NCBI GenBank assembly: GCA_002633025.1
Contig: NMRB01000222.1
Span: 447,707-511,706, forward strand
Direction: 5' to 3'
DNA length: 64,000 nucleotides
From: Notospermus geniculatus
Taxonomy: Eukaryota > Nemertea > Pilidiophora > Heteronemertea > Lineidae
The notes under the pieces are model-generated. The model did not search any database, was not told the DNA's origin, and saw only the letters and a program-made list of their open reading frames with translations. Positions 20,054 through 29,801 of this stretch are shown here, one piece after another (positions within the stretch are counted from its first letter, which is position 1; each line of letters starts with the position of its first letter). The position numbers and the translations under genes are program-made.

Positions 20054-20114
20054 CATAGGAATACTGTAACAATTGTGCACTTCATGCCTGAAACTTTGTT
20101 GCAGTATTCCTATG
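20054..20114. repeat. Near-perfect 19-base inverted repeat (hairpin)
   Basis: CATAGGAATACTGTAACAA at 20054-20072 pairs with 20096-20114 at 18 of 19 positions, around a 23-base loop. It is the second inverted repeat within the same 561-base spacer between convergent genes. Confidence 0.75.
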
Positions 20115-20196
20115 TTTTCAAATAAACGTCTGAACGACTTGGATTTGGCACGTGCAAAGATCGGAAATTTGTCAGTAATTCCACGTGGAAAATGGT

Positions 20197-22209
20197 TCAT
20201 TTCAAAAAGTCATTGTCATCCTCATCGTCAAGGAAATAATTTACACTGAAAAGGTAATCTTTATTCAAATCCAGTTCATCATCGCTCTGTGATTTTGCAA
20301 AAGTTGTTGAAAGTTTCTCAGGCGTAGTTTTTCTCTCGTCAAGTTCACTCTCCTCAACCATTAGGCCGATATCTATATCAGAATAGTTCACAATGTCTCG
20401 TTTCTCATTGTCAATCTTATTCAGTTTTTCACGCAAATCCTCAGTTCGCAATTTTTCACGCAAATCAAGCACGAACTCGTCAGTGGTATTCCTTTCCTCA
20501 GATTCCTCCACGATACTGTATTGGTCACTACTTTTGGTATCCGAAATACGAGAAGACAGTTCACCATAGCTTTGTGATTTTGCAAAAGTTGTTGAAAGTT
20601 TCTCAGGCGTAGCTTCTCTCTCGTCAAGTTCGCTATCCTCAACCGCTAGGTCTATATCTATATCAGAATAGTTCACAATGTCGTGTTTCTCATTGTCGAT
20701 TCTATTCAGTTTTTCACGCAGATCCTCAGGACACAATTTTTCACGCAAATCAAGCACGACCTCGTCACTGGTATTCCTTTCCTCAGATTCCTCCACGATA
20801 CTGTATTGATCACTACTTTTGGTATCCGAAATGCGAGAAGACAACCTCTCGTGTTCTCTGCTGGTTTTCCTTTTTGAATCGCCAACCACCATTGACTTGA
20901 GGCGAGTAGCGGTGGAACTAACACTAACAGTGTCCGTCGCAAACTTTTCGCCGGTAATCCAAGTGCTTCTCTTTTTCTTGGACACGACAAATTCCTCACG
21001 CTTCTCCTTAGCATCCCGGCTACGTTCCTTGTCTTTACGTCTTTTCTCCTTTCGTTCCTGTTCCTTTTCCCGACGTTTATTTACCCGACGAAACCGATCA
21101 GAGAACAAGCGTTCCAATTCAGACCTACTTTCGGTAGACTTCGGTTTCAAATTTACTTGATAGAGGTCTGGATTGAACAGCATGGTGGTGTTGATATTAC
21201 CCATCTGCATTTGATACTGAGCAGTTTGCAATAGCCTATCGTAGTCGTAAATCTCACCACGTTTCTCCCCGCCATCGTAAATCCCAATGGCCTTGGGTTT
21301 CATATCTACGTTCTGCATCGTGAGCATGATGTCGTCTATTGCGCTGGAGGTGGACTTACCACTCTTTTCACAGTACGTACGAAACATACAATCCATTTTG
21401 TGTACGTACTGCTTGCTATAATATCTGCGATCGCTAAAGGCTCGATCGTACGTGACGTTTTTTTCCCCTCCAGCACTCCAACACACTATTGGCACGTCGA
21501 AGCGCTCTATACATGTATGACCACCATGTCCGGATCCCTGCATGGCCTCGGCGTACACGTCATCTTTTTTGTACACAGTAATCCGACAACAGTAAGTACT
21601 TTCATCGTTCACGATATATGTTTTTGCCATATCTTCACCGTCTTGCAGTTGATACATGTGTGTCTCTCTCTTCGGTGGAAGATCCCACGTGACGGTAAGA
21701 GGTATAGATTTCATGCCGACGCAGCCATCTCGCAGCGCACTTTCGAAAAAGTATAAACGCATGGCGCTGACCGGCTCCGTAAATTTGACGTACGCATACC
21801 AATAGTAATCGTATTTGGAAGCTTTGACAGGCTCAGCAGCTTGTCGACGATAAAGTTTGTTCATCCAGACGATGGAGTCTTCCCTCTCCGTCGGAACTTG
21901 ACGCCGGGAACTCTGAGGTCCGCATACTATCACTGACAATATGGTGCCGAAGTTCATAAACATATGCCGTACTTGTTCCGTTGTAACGAACGGTTCCAGA
22001 CCTCCAACACGGACCATGCATTGCGATTGTTGCTCAGCGGTGACCGCTGGCTTCTCTGTCCGGTGAAACGTCTTAGCAATTTTCCTGCCATCACGATCTC
22101 TACTCTGGTTGCGCGGTCTCTTTGTTGAAAGTTTCTCCACATTGCGTGAACGTCTGTCCATAATCTTCTCCAAGACTGGGACAAATTCACATTTGTATCT
22201 ACTCCACAA
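20197..22209 (-). CDS. RRM-domain RNA-binding viral protein with tandem 95-aa repeats, 670 aa
   Basis: Residues about 64-185 form an RNA recognition motif. MVRVGGL supplies RNP2, a helix follows (TTEQVRHMFMNFG), and YWYAYVKF supplies RNP1 with exposed aromatics. An insert of about 40 residues sits before RNP1, and the last strand is PLTVTWDL. Downstream is a highly basic Lys/Arg/Glu region (about 380-415), then Ser/Glu-rich sequence holding two tandem 95-residue copies and an acidic C-terminus. The Met at 22209 is the first of the frame; a second at 22161 is an alternative start. Herpesviruses use RNA-binding regulators for mRNA export and splicing control (ICP27 type), so a post-transcriptional role is possible, but an RRM is unusual there. 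The gene is convergent with the 196-residue gene and divergent from the Fanzor-like gene. Confidence 0.75.
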   Translation of the reverse strand: MWSRYKCEFVPVLEKIMDRRSRNVEKLSTKRPRNQSRDRDGRKIAKTFHRTEKPAVTAEQQSQCMVRVGGLEPFVTTEQVRHMFMNFGTILSVIVCGPQSSRRQVPTEREDSIVWMNKLYRRQAAEPVKASKYDYYWYAYVKFTEPVSAMRLYFFESALRDGCVGMKSIPLTVTWDLPPKRETHMYQLQDGEDMAKTYIVNDESTYCCRITVYKKDDVYAEAMQGSGHGGHTCIERFDVPIVCWSAGGEKNVTYDRAFSDRRYYSKQYVHKMDCMFRTYCEKSGKSTSSAIDDIMLTMQNVDMKPKAIGIYDGGEKRGEIYDYDRLLQTAQYQMQMGNINTTMLFNPDLYQVNLKPKSTESRSELERLFSDRFRRVNKRREKEQERKEKRRKDKERSRDAKEKREEFVVSKKKRSTWITGEKFATDTVSVSSTATRLKSMVVGDSKRKTSREHERLSSRISDTKSSDQYSIVEESEERNTSDEVVLDLREKLCPEDLREKLNRIDNEKHDIVNYSDIDIDLAVEDSELDEREATPEKLSTTFAKSQSYGELSSRISDTKSSDQYSIVEESEERNTTDEFVLDLREKLRTEDLREKLNKIDNEKRDIVNYSDIDIGLMVEESELDERKTTPEKLSTTFAKSQSDDELDLNKDYLFSVNYFLDDEDDNDFLK
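20275..20844 (-). repeat. Two tandem 285-bp coding repeats
   Basis: Copy 1 (20560-20844) and copy 2 (20275-20559) each encode 95 residues starting LSSRISDTKSSDQYS. The period is an exact multiple of three, so the reading frame is kept. Most differences are single substitutions, which suggests a recent in-frame duplication in the acidic tail of the RRM protein. Confidence 0.9.
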
Positions 22210-22497
22210 TCTTCTCCAAATACAAATTTACAATGAGTATGGTACCCAAATATCTCGCTGCCAGATGGTGGCCTGATTGACTCATTCCGAGAAGGCAGCA
22301 ATCAAATTACAGTTCATTCCAAATCCCTGTGGCGCGAGGTTTTCGGCCAATATATCTACGGAACGGCTGGGTCAAATTCGACATACCATGCATCAAATGA
22401 CTTGTCTTTCTTGTCGGTATCTTTCTGCTATCTTCATTTTTCGCGTCAAGCCCCTCGGCAAACATAATCTTTGTCTGGTAGTGCCACCAAAACATAG

Positions 22498-23382
22498 ATG
22501 GCAGTGGTGATGTTAGTCAAAAAGTACAAACCTGATGTTTACTGCATGAACTATGGAATACTGTTTACAGCCAAGATATTTCGTGTAATTTGCACACATT
22601 TTGAGGAATCTGCCAACAAAAATTCACACTTTCCCTTTTATTGTATAGATGTCACCGGCTATGTGCCACAAGGCGAGATTCGTCTCCAAAGAGTTACATG
22701 TAAATACTGCAAGCTCCTTGAACGGTTGGTCAAAAACATTTTATGTAACAATGACATATGTGTAAAGCAGAACACCGTGACAGGCAAAAACGGTGTCACG
22801 AAGACTTACAGTGATCCCGACATCGTGCAGCTCAACAAAGTGGTGACTTGCCAAAAGAAAGAGAATATTCCAAATCCGTGCATTCCGTCAAGAACATCCG
22901 ACAGTGACCCGCTATACTTTGCGGACAACAACGATTGGTTCTTCGAAAAGACATCGTCACAAGTCAAACTTTGTGCAGTGAAAGAGTTTGTTGGCTCTTT
23001 CAAAGGATGCAGAAAAAGAGCAAAGACTATGAGGTACAAGACCCTAGATCGGACTTTTGGCGGGTCTTTCGGCGTGCAACGTTCATTCATAAAAAGGAGC
23101 AAAACCAATCACATGGAACTTGCAGTTATGCCGGTGTTACTTGCAAACGATGCAGAAAAACGGTCAAACGTCAAGACGAATTGCTCATCGGATATGATGC
23201 CGTTTCAACCGTGGATTACAAAGAATGGTGCGGTAAAACCCTATGGACCATACCTACCACACGACTGTAAAATCGTCAAGCAAGTGAGATCTGGGAAATT
23301 TGTGTTGCAGATACCGTGTGAGTCGAGGTACAGGGACTATCATGGGATTTCCTCAAAACAGAAGATCGCCAAAAATACATGA
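22498..23382 (+). pseudogene. Fanzor (eukaryotic TnpB-like) N-terminal and middle region, 294 codons
   Basis: An intact frame from ATG 22498 encodes the part of a Fanzor nuclease before the catalytic core. Two blocks show this. Residues 146-171 (NDWFFEKT..QVKLCAVKEFVGSFKGC) match the Fanzor/TnpB pattern W-L-xTP-x-x-x-R-x-x-A-(I/L)-x-D-(F/L)-x-x-A-(Y/F)-K. Residues 253-274 (LPHDCKIVKQ..GKFVLQIP) match the beta-hairpin that normally leads into RuvC-I. The RuvC-I DPG aspartate block does not follow; the frame ends with about 20 unrelated residues. Fanzors are RNA-guided DNA endonucleases of eukaryotic transposons and large DNA viruses. As read here the protein would lack its nuclease centre. The assignment is from memory of the family pattern. 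Confidence 0.6.
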
Positions 23383-23464
23383 ACGAAAGACTGTTCGAGA
23401 AGAGATATAAATGTACCGACATGTGCAGAAACCTGCATGAGTGTGAAAAAAACTGAAGAACAAA

Positions 23465-23770
23465 ATGCCAGGATCCAAGGCGCACGGGAGAAAAATGAAG
23501 TGCAAAGACAGCATCGTGTTGGGCATGAGGAAACTTTTTGCCAGAGCTCGAAATAAAATGGACGCAATACATAGTCACCTATGCCGCACGTTGCTGTGCG
23601 AAAATTCGGTTGTTGTTGTGGGTGACTTGAACACCAAGGAAATAGTGAAAAAAAGAAGAAGAGACGGCAACAACGTGAGAGGACTGGCAAAATCAACAAA
23701 GAAAGCAGTGTCTTTACTATCGCATGCACGGTTTCGCCAGAGACTGCTCTGCAACGGAATGAGTTCCTAA
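23465..23770 (+). pseudogene. Fanzor RuvC-II region fragment, cut by tandem repeats
   Basis: This frame carries RKLFARARNKMDAIHSHLCR, then VVVVGDLNTKEIVKKRR, then KKAVSLLSHARFRQRLLC. These are the bridge-helix-like region, the RuvC-II strand and the following (L)SHYxFRQRL helix typical of Fanzor/TnpB proteins. The usual TnpB ED at RuvC-II is GD here; Fanzors are known to use a shifted glutamate, so this alone does not prove inactivity. The protein stops a few codons later because the sequence enters the 354-bp repeat array, so the zinc finger and RuvC-III are missing. It lies in a different frame from the upstream part and only about 60 codons' worth of sequence separates the two blocks, so the RuvC-I segment is deleted. 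Confidence 0.65.
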
Positions 23771-25498
23771 GTCGCATTACAAGGTATACTGCTGTCGCTA
23801 GGTAGAGATACCTATAAGAAACTGTACGTTTTGGGTCTTTGCAATTGGTGTTAACCATTGAGGTGGGCGTGGCATTTTGGTTTTCTAGTGAAGCCTCTCT
23901 GAAGGAAATAACGTTAACATGGGCTTCACCAGAAAACTGAATGTACAGTGAATGTACACGAAATACATTGTGAGATACAAATTGTCGGAATGAGTTCGTA
24001 AGATGGGATAATGCGATGATTTCATATAAAACAAATTGTCGGAATGAGTTCCTAAGACGGGGCATAATGCGATGATTTCATACATACCAATTGACGGAAT
24101 GAGTTCCTAAGACGGCACTTATATTTCGCATTACAAGGTATACTGCTGACGCTAGGTAGAGATACCTATAAGAAACTGTACGTTTTGGGTCTTTGCAATT
24201 GGTGTTAACCATTGAGGTGGGCGTGGCATTTTGGTTTTCTAGTGAAGCCTCTCTGAAGGAAATAACGTTAACATGGGCTTCACCAGAAAACTGAATGTAC
24301 AGTGAATGTACACGAAATACATTGTGAGATACAAATTGTCGGAATGAGTTCGTAAGATGGGATAATGCGATGATTTCATATAAAACAAATTGTCGGAATG
24401 AGTTCCTAAGACGGGGCATAATGCGATGATTTCATACATACCAATTGACGGAATGAGTTCCTAAGACGGCACTTATATTTCGCATTACAAGGTATACTGC
24501 TGACGCTAGGTAGAGATACCTATAAGAAACTGTACGTTTTGGGTCTTTGCAATTGGTGTTAACCATTGAGGTGGGCGTGGCATTTTGGTTTTCTAGTGAA
24601 GCCTCTCTGAAGGAAATAACGTTAACATGGGCTTCACCAGAAAACTGAATGTACAGTGAATGTACACGAAATACATTGTGAGATACAAATTGTCGGAATG
24701 AGTTCGTAAGATGGGATAATGCGATGATTTCATATAAAACAAATTGTCGGAATGAGTTCCTAAGACGGGGCATAATGCGATGATTTCATACATACCAATT
24801 GACGGAATGAGTTCCTAAGACGGCACTTATATTTCGCATTACAAGGTATACTGCTGACGCTAGGTAGAGATACCTATAAGAAACTGTACGTTTTGGGTCT
24901 TTGCAATTGGTGTTAACCATTGAGGTGGGCGTGGCATTTTGGTTTTCTAGTGAAGCCTCTCTGAAGGAAATAACGTTAACATGGGCTTCACCAGAAAACT
25001 GAATGTACAGTGAATGTACACGAAATACATTGTGAGATACAAATTGTCGGAATGAGTTCGTAAGATGGGATAATGCGATGATTTCATATAAAACAAATTG
25101 TCGGAATGAGTTCCTAAGACGGGGCATAATGCGATGATTTCATACATACCAATTGACGGAATGAGTTCCTAAGACGGCACTTATATTTCGCATTACAAGG
25201 TATACTGCTGACGCTAGGTAGAGATACCTATAAGAAACTGTACGTTTTGGGTCTTTGCAATTGGTGTTAACCATTGAGGTGGGCGTGGCATTTTGGTTTT
25301 CTAGTGAAGCCTCTCTGAAGGAAATAACGTTAACATGGGCTTCACCAGAAAACTGAATGTACAGTGAATGTACACGAAATACATTGTGAGATACAAATTG
25401 TCGGAATGAGTTCGTAAGATGGGATAATGCGATGATTTCATATAAAACAAATTGTCGGAATGAGTTCCTAAGACGGGGCATAATGCGATGATTTCATA
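23756..25498. repeat. 354-bp tandem repeat array, five copies
   Basis: The word CGCATTACAAGGTATACTG recurs at 23773, 24127, 24481, 24835 and 25189, an exact 354-base period. Four copies are complete and the fifth is cut at the N. Copies are almost identical; the first differs slightly at its left edge and by a base or two. Each unit holds three internal sub-repeats of about 55 bases built on GACGGAATGAGTTCCTAAGA. The 66- and 113-codon minus-strand frames inside the units are products of the repeat, not genes. Confidence 0.95.
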
Positions 25499-25499
25499 N
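25499..25499. other. Single N: probable compressed assembly join
   Basis: The N lies exactly where the tandem array stops and a BEL/Pao integrase begins mid-gene. Sequence on the two sides need not be adjacent in the genome. Confidence 0.7.
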
Positions 25500-26932
25500 G
25501 ACCAGTTCTCCCAACTCGTGGTTGGCGCCCACGAAGTTGGTACCATTGTCGGATACTACTAGCTCGGGTTTCCCTCTTCGGGCAACCATTCGGCAGAATG
25601 CGAGCAGGAAACTGTCGGTGTCTAGACCATAAGCGACTTCCAAATGGACGGCCCGTGACGTCGTACAAGTGAAAAGACACAGCCATCGCTTTCCGTTAGT
25701 CTTCCTTGATATTTTCACGAGGTATGGGCCGGCATAATCAACCCCAACCCTAGCAAAGGCTCTGATCGGCACAGTGATCCGATGGGCCGGTAACTTGGCC
25801 ATCACTTGTCTATACGGTCGCTTTCTCCGTATTTGGCAGATAACACAGTTCCTCTCGTATTTCTTTAATTCCTCTCTACCGTGGACCACCCAATACTTCT
25901 GGCGCAGATCGGCCAAGGTAGCATTTAAGCCACGAACATGTTTTCCGTTACAATGGGCTCTCCGAAGAAGAAGCTGTGCTATGTGGCTCTGTTGAGGGAT
26001 TAGATACGGATGTCGCACATCATATGGTAAGTCTGAATTTTGCAGTCGACCGCCTACACGAACAAATCCATCGCTGTCTAGGAATGGAAGCAGCGGTTTC
26101 AGATTTCCTGACGTACACGACTTTTCACTCTGCAGGTTTTTTATCACGGAACCTAGAGTCTCTCGTTGTACCTCTCTAATCCAGTATTTCTCTGCCCGAT
26201 CTAATTCGGCACACTCCAAAACAGAGCTTGTAGGCTTCTCTCTAGTCTTCAGAACCTGGACAAACCTCAGCACCCAAGCAGTCACCCGTATCAATCGGGG
26301 CATGCTCGAGTATCGACGACAATCAATGATAGGTTCTTTTTCCAAGACATTCTCACCCTGTCGAGTGGCGAAGTTCTGGGACTTGTTTTTGGAGACTTCC
26401 AGCTTCGCCGGCTCAGAAAGTTTTTGTCTCTTCAGGTCTTTCTGTGGCGGCCAGGCTTCTTCATCCGATTCCAGAAACTGGGGCCCACAGGTCCAGAAAC
26501 TGTCGTGAACAAGATCTGATACCGTGGCGCCTCTCGTAGCCAAGTCTGCCGGGTTCTTCGTACCGGGAACATGTCGCCACTGTTGTGGGCTCGTCTCCTC
26601 GTGTATCGCAGCCACTCTATGAGAAACAAATGGCTTATACCTTCTTGATTGACCATGGATCCAGTAGATCACGTCCATGCTATCAGTCCAAAACATCAGT
26701 GATGTGATTCCCAGTAACTCCTTGCATTTGATGGCCAGACGGAGTCCAAGAACAGCAGCCATGAGCTCTAACCTGGGTATGCTGATTGATTTCAATGGAG
26801 CCACACGGGCCTTCGCGATAACGATTCGAGTCGTAACAGCGCCGTCAGTGTAACTATCCCGGACATAAACAACCGCTCCGTAGGCGAGACTCGATGCGTC
26901 TGAAAAGGTATGCAACTCCGACGTGGCTGGTT
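25500..26932 (-). pseudogene. BEL/Pao pol C-terminal part: RNase H and integrase, partial
   Basis: Reading down from the foldback insertion, LHTFSDASSLAYGAVVYV begins the RNase H domain, with TDSM in its core. After a linker come the integrase zinc finger (H..H then CVICQ) and the catalytic core with GVDYAGP and VSDNGTNFVGA, supplying the first two catalytic acids. The third acid lies beyond the N at 25499. The frame is open over about 470 codons. It once continued from the RT region, and the flanks of the insertion are in the same frame once the insert and one 5-base duplication are discounted. Confidence 0.85.
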
Positions 26933-26937
26933 GCCCG

Positions 26938-27570
26938 TATGGGCGGTTATTTCCACAAAAAATCAGTGTCAGGTTTTTCATTCTTAGCACAGAAATTCTA
27001 TGCAGAGAGGGCACAAGTAGCGGGAAGCATCTTCAAAAGCAAAATTTATTTTGTTTATCCGAGGTTTTATATGCAGACCGCGTAATTTATATATGTTGCG
27101 ACAGAACTCGCGAAAGAACCAAGTTTAGGATCCAAGTTTCGCATCCAAGTTTAAGATAACAATTTCTCAATCGTTTGCTAGATGGCACTTCAGCTGATTC
27201 TATTATCATATTGGAGGCCTAATCATTAACATAATGAGTATTGGGTAGGCTACCATTGGCCGAGGGTAGTCTACAGTGTACATAAGGGCCTCGGCTGGTT
27301 CAACTGTTGCGCCATCTATCGGACAATTCAGAAATTGCTATCTTAAACTTGGATGCGAAACTTGGATCCTAAACTTGGTTCTTTCGCGAGTTCTGTAGCC
27401 TACAGTTTCTCTCGCAACATATAAATTACGCTGTCAGCATACAAAACCTGATAAACGTAATAAATCTTGCTTTTGAAGATATTTCACGCTACTTGTGCGC
27501 TGTCTACATAGGAATTCTGTGCTAAAATGAAAAACCTAACACTGATTTTTTGCGGAAATAACTGCCCATA
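26938..27570. mobile_element. 633-bp foldback DNA element inserted in BEL pol, GCCCG target duplication
   Basis: The ends are TATGGGCGGTTATTTCC and its near-perfect complement. The arms are about 230 bases each and nearly meet, with a central loop of about 120 bases. GCCCG occurs directly outside both ends (26933-26937 and 27571-27575), a 5-base target-site duplication. No transposase is encoded. The superfamily is not assigned. Confidence 0.85.
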
Positions 27571-27757
27571 GCCCGCGATGGTAACACCTGGGAACCTCGA
27601 ATGACTCCACCAGTGGCAGCTCTTCGATCCAAGCCTGAACCTGTCTCTCTAATTCGGGGGGAAATCGTTCATCCCATCCCAGGCCAGCTATCCAGGCCTC
27701 CTGCAGCGCCATCTTCGCTCGTATGACGTACGGGGCCAAGAGTTGCATCGGGTCAAA
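27536..27757 (-). pseudogene. BEL/Pao pol connection segment after a frameshift
   Basis: This short frame (MQLLAPYVIRAKMALQEAW...VPRCYHRG) is the conserved RT-RNase H connection of Pao pol proteins. It is out of frame with the RT open frame, which drifts into non-homologous residues near 27755, implying a small indel there. It runs into the foldback insertion at 27570. Confidence 0.8.
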
Positions 27758-28971
27758 TAGCCTACAAGGCTCAGTGTGCTCCTTTTCGTGATGATTTCTA
27801 TCTCCACTGGCTTGTGTCTATAACTGATCACATCCTTTTCTGCGTTCCACAGAACGCCTAATGGTTTCTGACAGGGTAGTTCTGACTCATCTAAATCGAG
27901 GATCCCCAGAGCTCTGCTCTCAGTCGGAATATCCCTTAGAACTTCTACGCTATTGCTGCACCATTTGTGGATTTTAAACCCGCCACGACGCAGTAGCTCC
28001 GTCAATTCATCTCTCAGCGTCTTTGCTACTTGTACCGAATCCACGGACCGAAGGACGTCGTCCATGTACAGACTCCTAAGGCAAGTGTCCGATGCTAATG
28101 GGTACTCCAGTCGATGTTTCTCCGCATGAGTGCGCAAGACTAATTGCGCGAGAAAGGGCGATGCTCTATCACCGAAGGGTAACCTAGTTGATTCGAGAGT
28201 TCTGTCCTTCCACAATATACGATGATACCTACTATCTTCAGGGGCTAATTGAATCTGGCTAAACATCTCCTGTATGTCAGCCATCAACGCGATGGCTCCT
28301 TGCCTAAACATGACGAGGATATCTAGCAGGTCTTGCTGTAATTTTGGGCCTGGTAGCATCTGATCGTTTAGACTCGTCCCTTCATAGGTCGCCGCCCCAT
28401 CATATACAATCCTGACCTTAGTGGTTACTCTATCCTCTTTCACCACTCCAAAATGTGGAAGGTACCAGGCTGGTTTATATTTATCTTCACTCTGGACTTC
28501 TCTAATATAACCTTTCTTTTCATTCGCCTCAAACACCTCATTATATTTGACGGCTACTTCGGGACGTTTCTTCAGGCTCGCCTCAAGGCTCCTCAACCTT
28601 TTTTCGGCCATAGCGCGGTTGTCCGGCAAGGTAGGGCGATCACTCTTCCAGGGAATTTTGACTTGATACTGCCCCTCTACTTCAAGAAACTTCATCGACC
28701 CCGAAGCCTTGTTCACCGCCAACTTCTCCTCAGGTGTCTCATCAACCACAGACCCTGTCTCGAGGACGTCAGTGTTCCAAAGCCTACACATGGCTTCATC
28801 CGTTTGAAGATCGCTTGGATTCTCCACAACCATTGAAAGGGTACCGTAGGCCTCAGAAGTGTCAGCTTGCGATGTCGAAGTTAGCGGGCCCACGCAGGTC
28901 CAGCCTAGGGGTGTCCGACGGGCCACCGGCTCTCCCGGATTCCCTGCTCTCTCTTCTAAGGTCATGGTCAA
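27688..28971 (-). pseudogene. BEL/Pao reverse transcriptase
   Basis: The frame begins with the conserved GEPVARRTPLGWTCVGP. It continues through the RT fingers and palm: VRIVYDGAA, LMADIQEMFSQI with the first catalytic Asp, LPFGDRASPFLAQ, and LYMDDVL with the catalytic YMDD pair. The RT core itself looks intact. The upstream protease frame ends four bases into this one, and the C-terminal end is lost to the frameshift near 27755. Confidence 0.9.
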
Positions 28972-29801
28972 GTCTGGAGGTCTGCACCGATCAGGATATC
29001 AATCTTCTTGTGTCCCGGGACCTTGGGGAATTTGATGCCACCGAGATGCTCCCAGTTCTCCTGGAGCCTTGTCCAATCAGGCGCCCTCAATCCCTCGCAC
29101 ATCGAATCGAGCGTGCGAGCTCCGATCGTCGCCCTCATCTTCCCATCTAGACTTTCGATGTCGAACGATACAAGTCCGCTTGGGATGACGCTTTCTGAGT
29201 CGGTCAACGTGGATAGGATCAAGTTCGCATCCTCTATTGGCAGCCCTAACGATTTGGCTACATCTGTTCTAATGTAGGAGCTATCTGATCCATCATCTAG
29301 GAAGGCTTGGATCTTCTGCTTGTGTCCCCCTTTCGCGAATACATATATAGGGAGGACGCGTAATCCAACCCTTGTAGGAGTGACCTTGCCTGTCGACCCC
29401 AAATGCATTATTCGATTTCTCGAGGTTAGTAGAGGGCTTAGTTTCTGGGGTTGGAGGCGTTGTAGGATGTAAACTCCGATGATGCGTCTTTTGGCATCCT
29501 TCCAACTCACATTTTCTTGTTGACTTACAAGCTTTACCCTGGTGTCCGACGTGTAAACACCTATAGCACACCTTGTGCTCCTTAGCCATCGCCCAACGTT
29601 GCTGCACATCTGCCTTGCGCCATCTCTCACATTTGGCCACTCCATGTTGTCCCTGGCAAAGGGGGCAGGATACGATTTGCTTCGGCGCTGGTGGCTCCGG
29701 CTGGCTTGGGGCTGGAGGGATCGGTTTGGTGTCGCTCGGCGGTTTCTGAGTATCTTGGGAGTTCGCAGCATGACCTTGACTCCTGTTGGGCTTTTCACCA
29801 C
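28968..29801 (-). pseudogene. BEL/Pao aspartic protease region
   Basis: The retroviral-type protease core is visible as QAFLDDGSDSSYIRTDVA (the DDGS active-site variant usual in BEL/Pao), followed by a beta-rich domain and ILIGADL. Only the last 140 or so codons, from about 29400 down, are genuine; the earlier part of the frame is a shadow of gag. The change of frame from gag occurs near 29400, by programmed shifting or by decay. Confidence 0.8.

Noticed and set aside
22935-23270. 111-codon frame overlapping the Fanzor N-terminal region in another frame
   Set aside because: It is cysteine-rich but does not match Fanzor blocks, while the overlapping 294-codon frame does.
23885-25486. Repeated 66- and 113-codon minus-strand open frames
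   Set aside because: They recur every 354 bases with the tandem array and have no features of real proteins.
23773-25498. CRISPR array
   Set aside because: Units are 354 bases and almost identical throughout, with no short repeat/unique spacer alternation, and the DNA is eukaryotic or viral.
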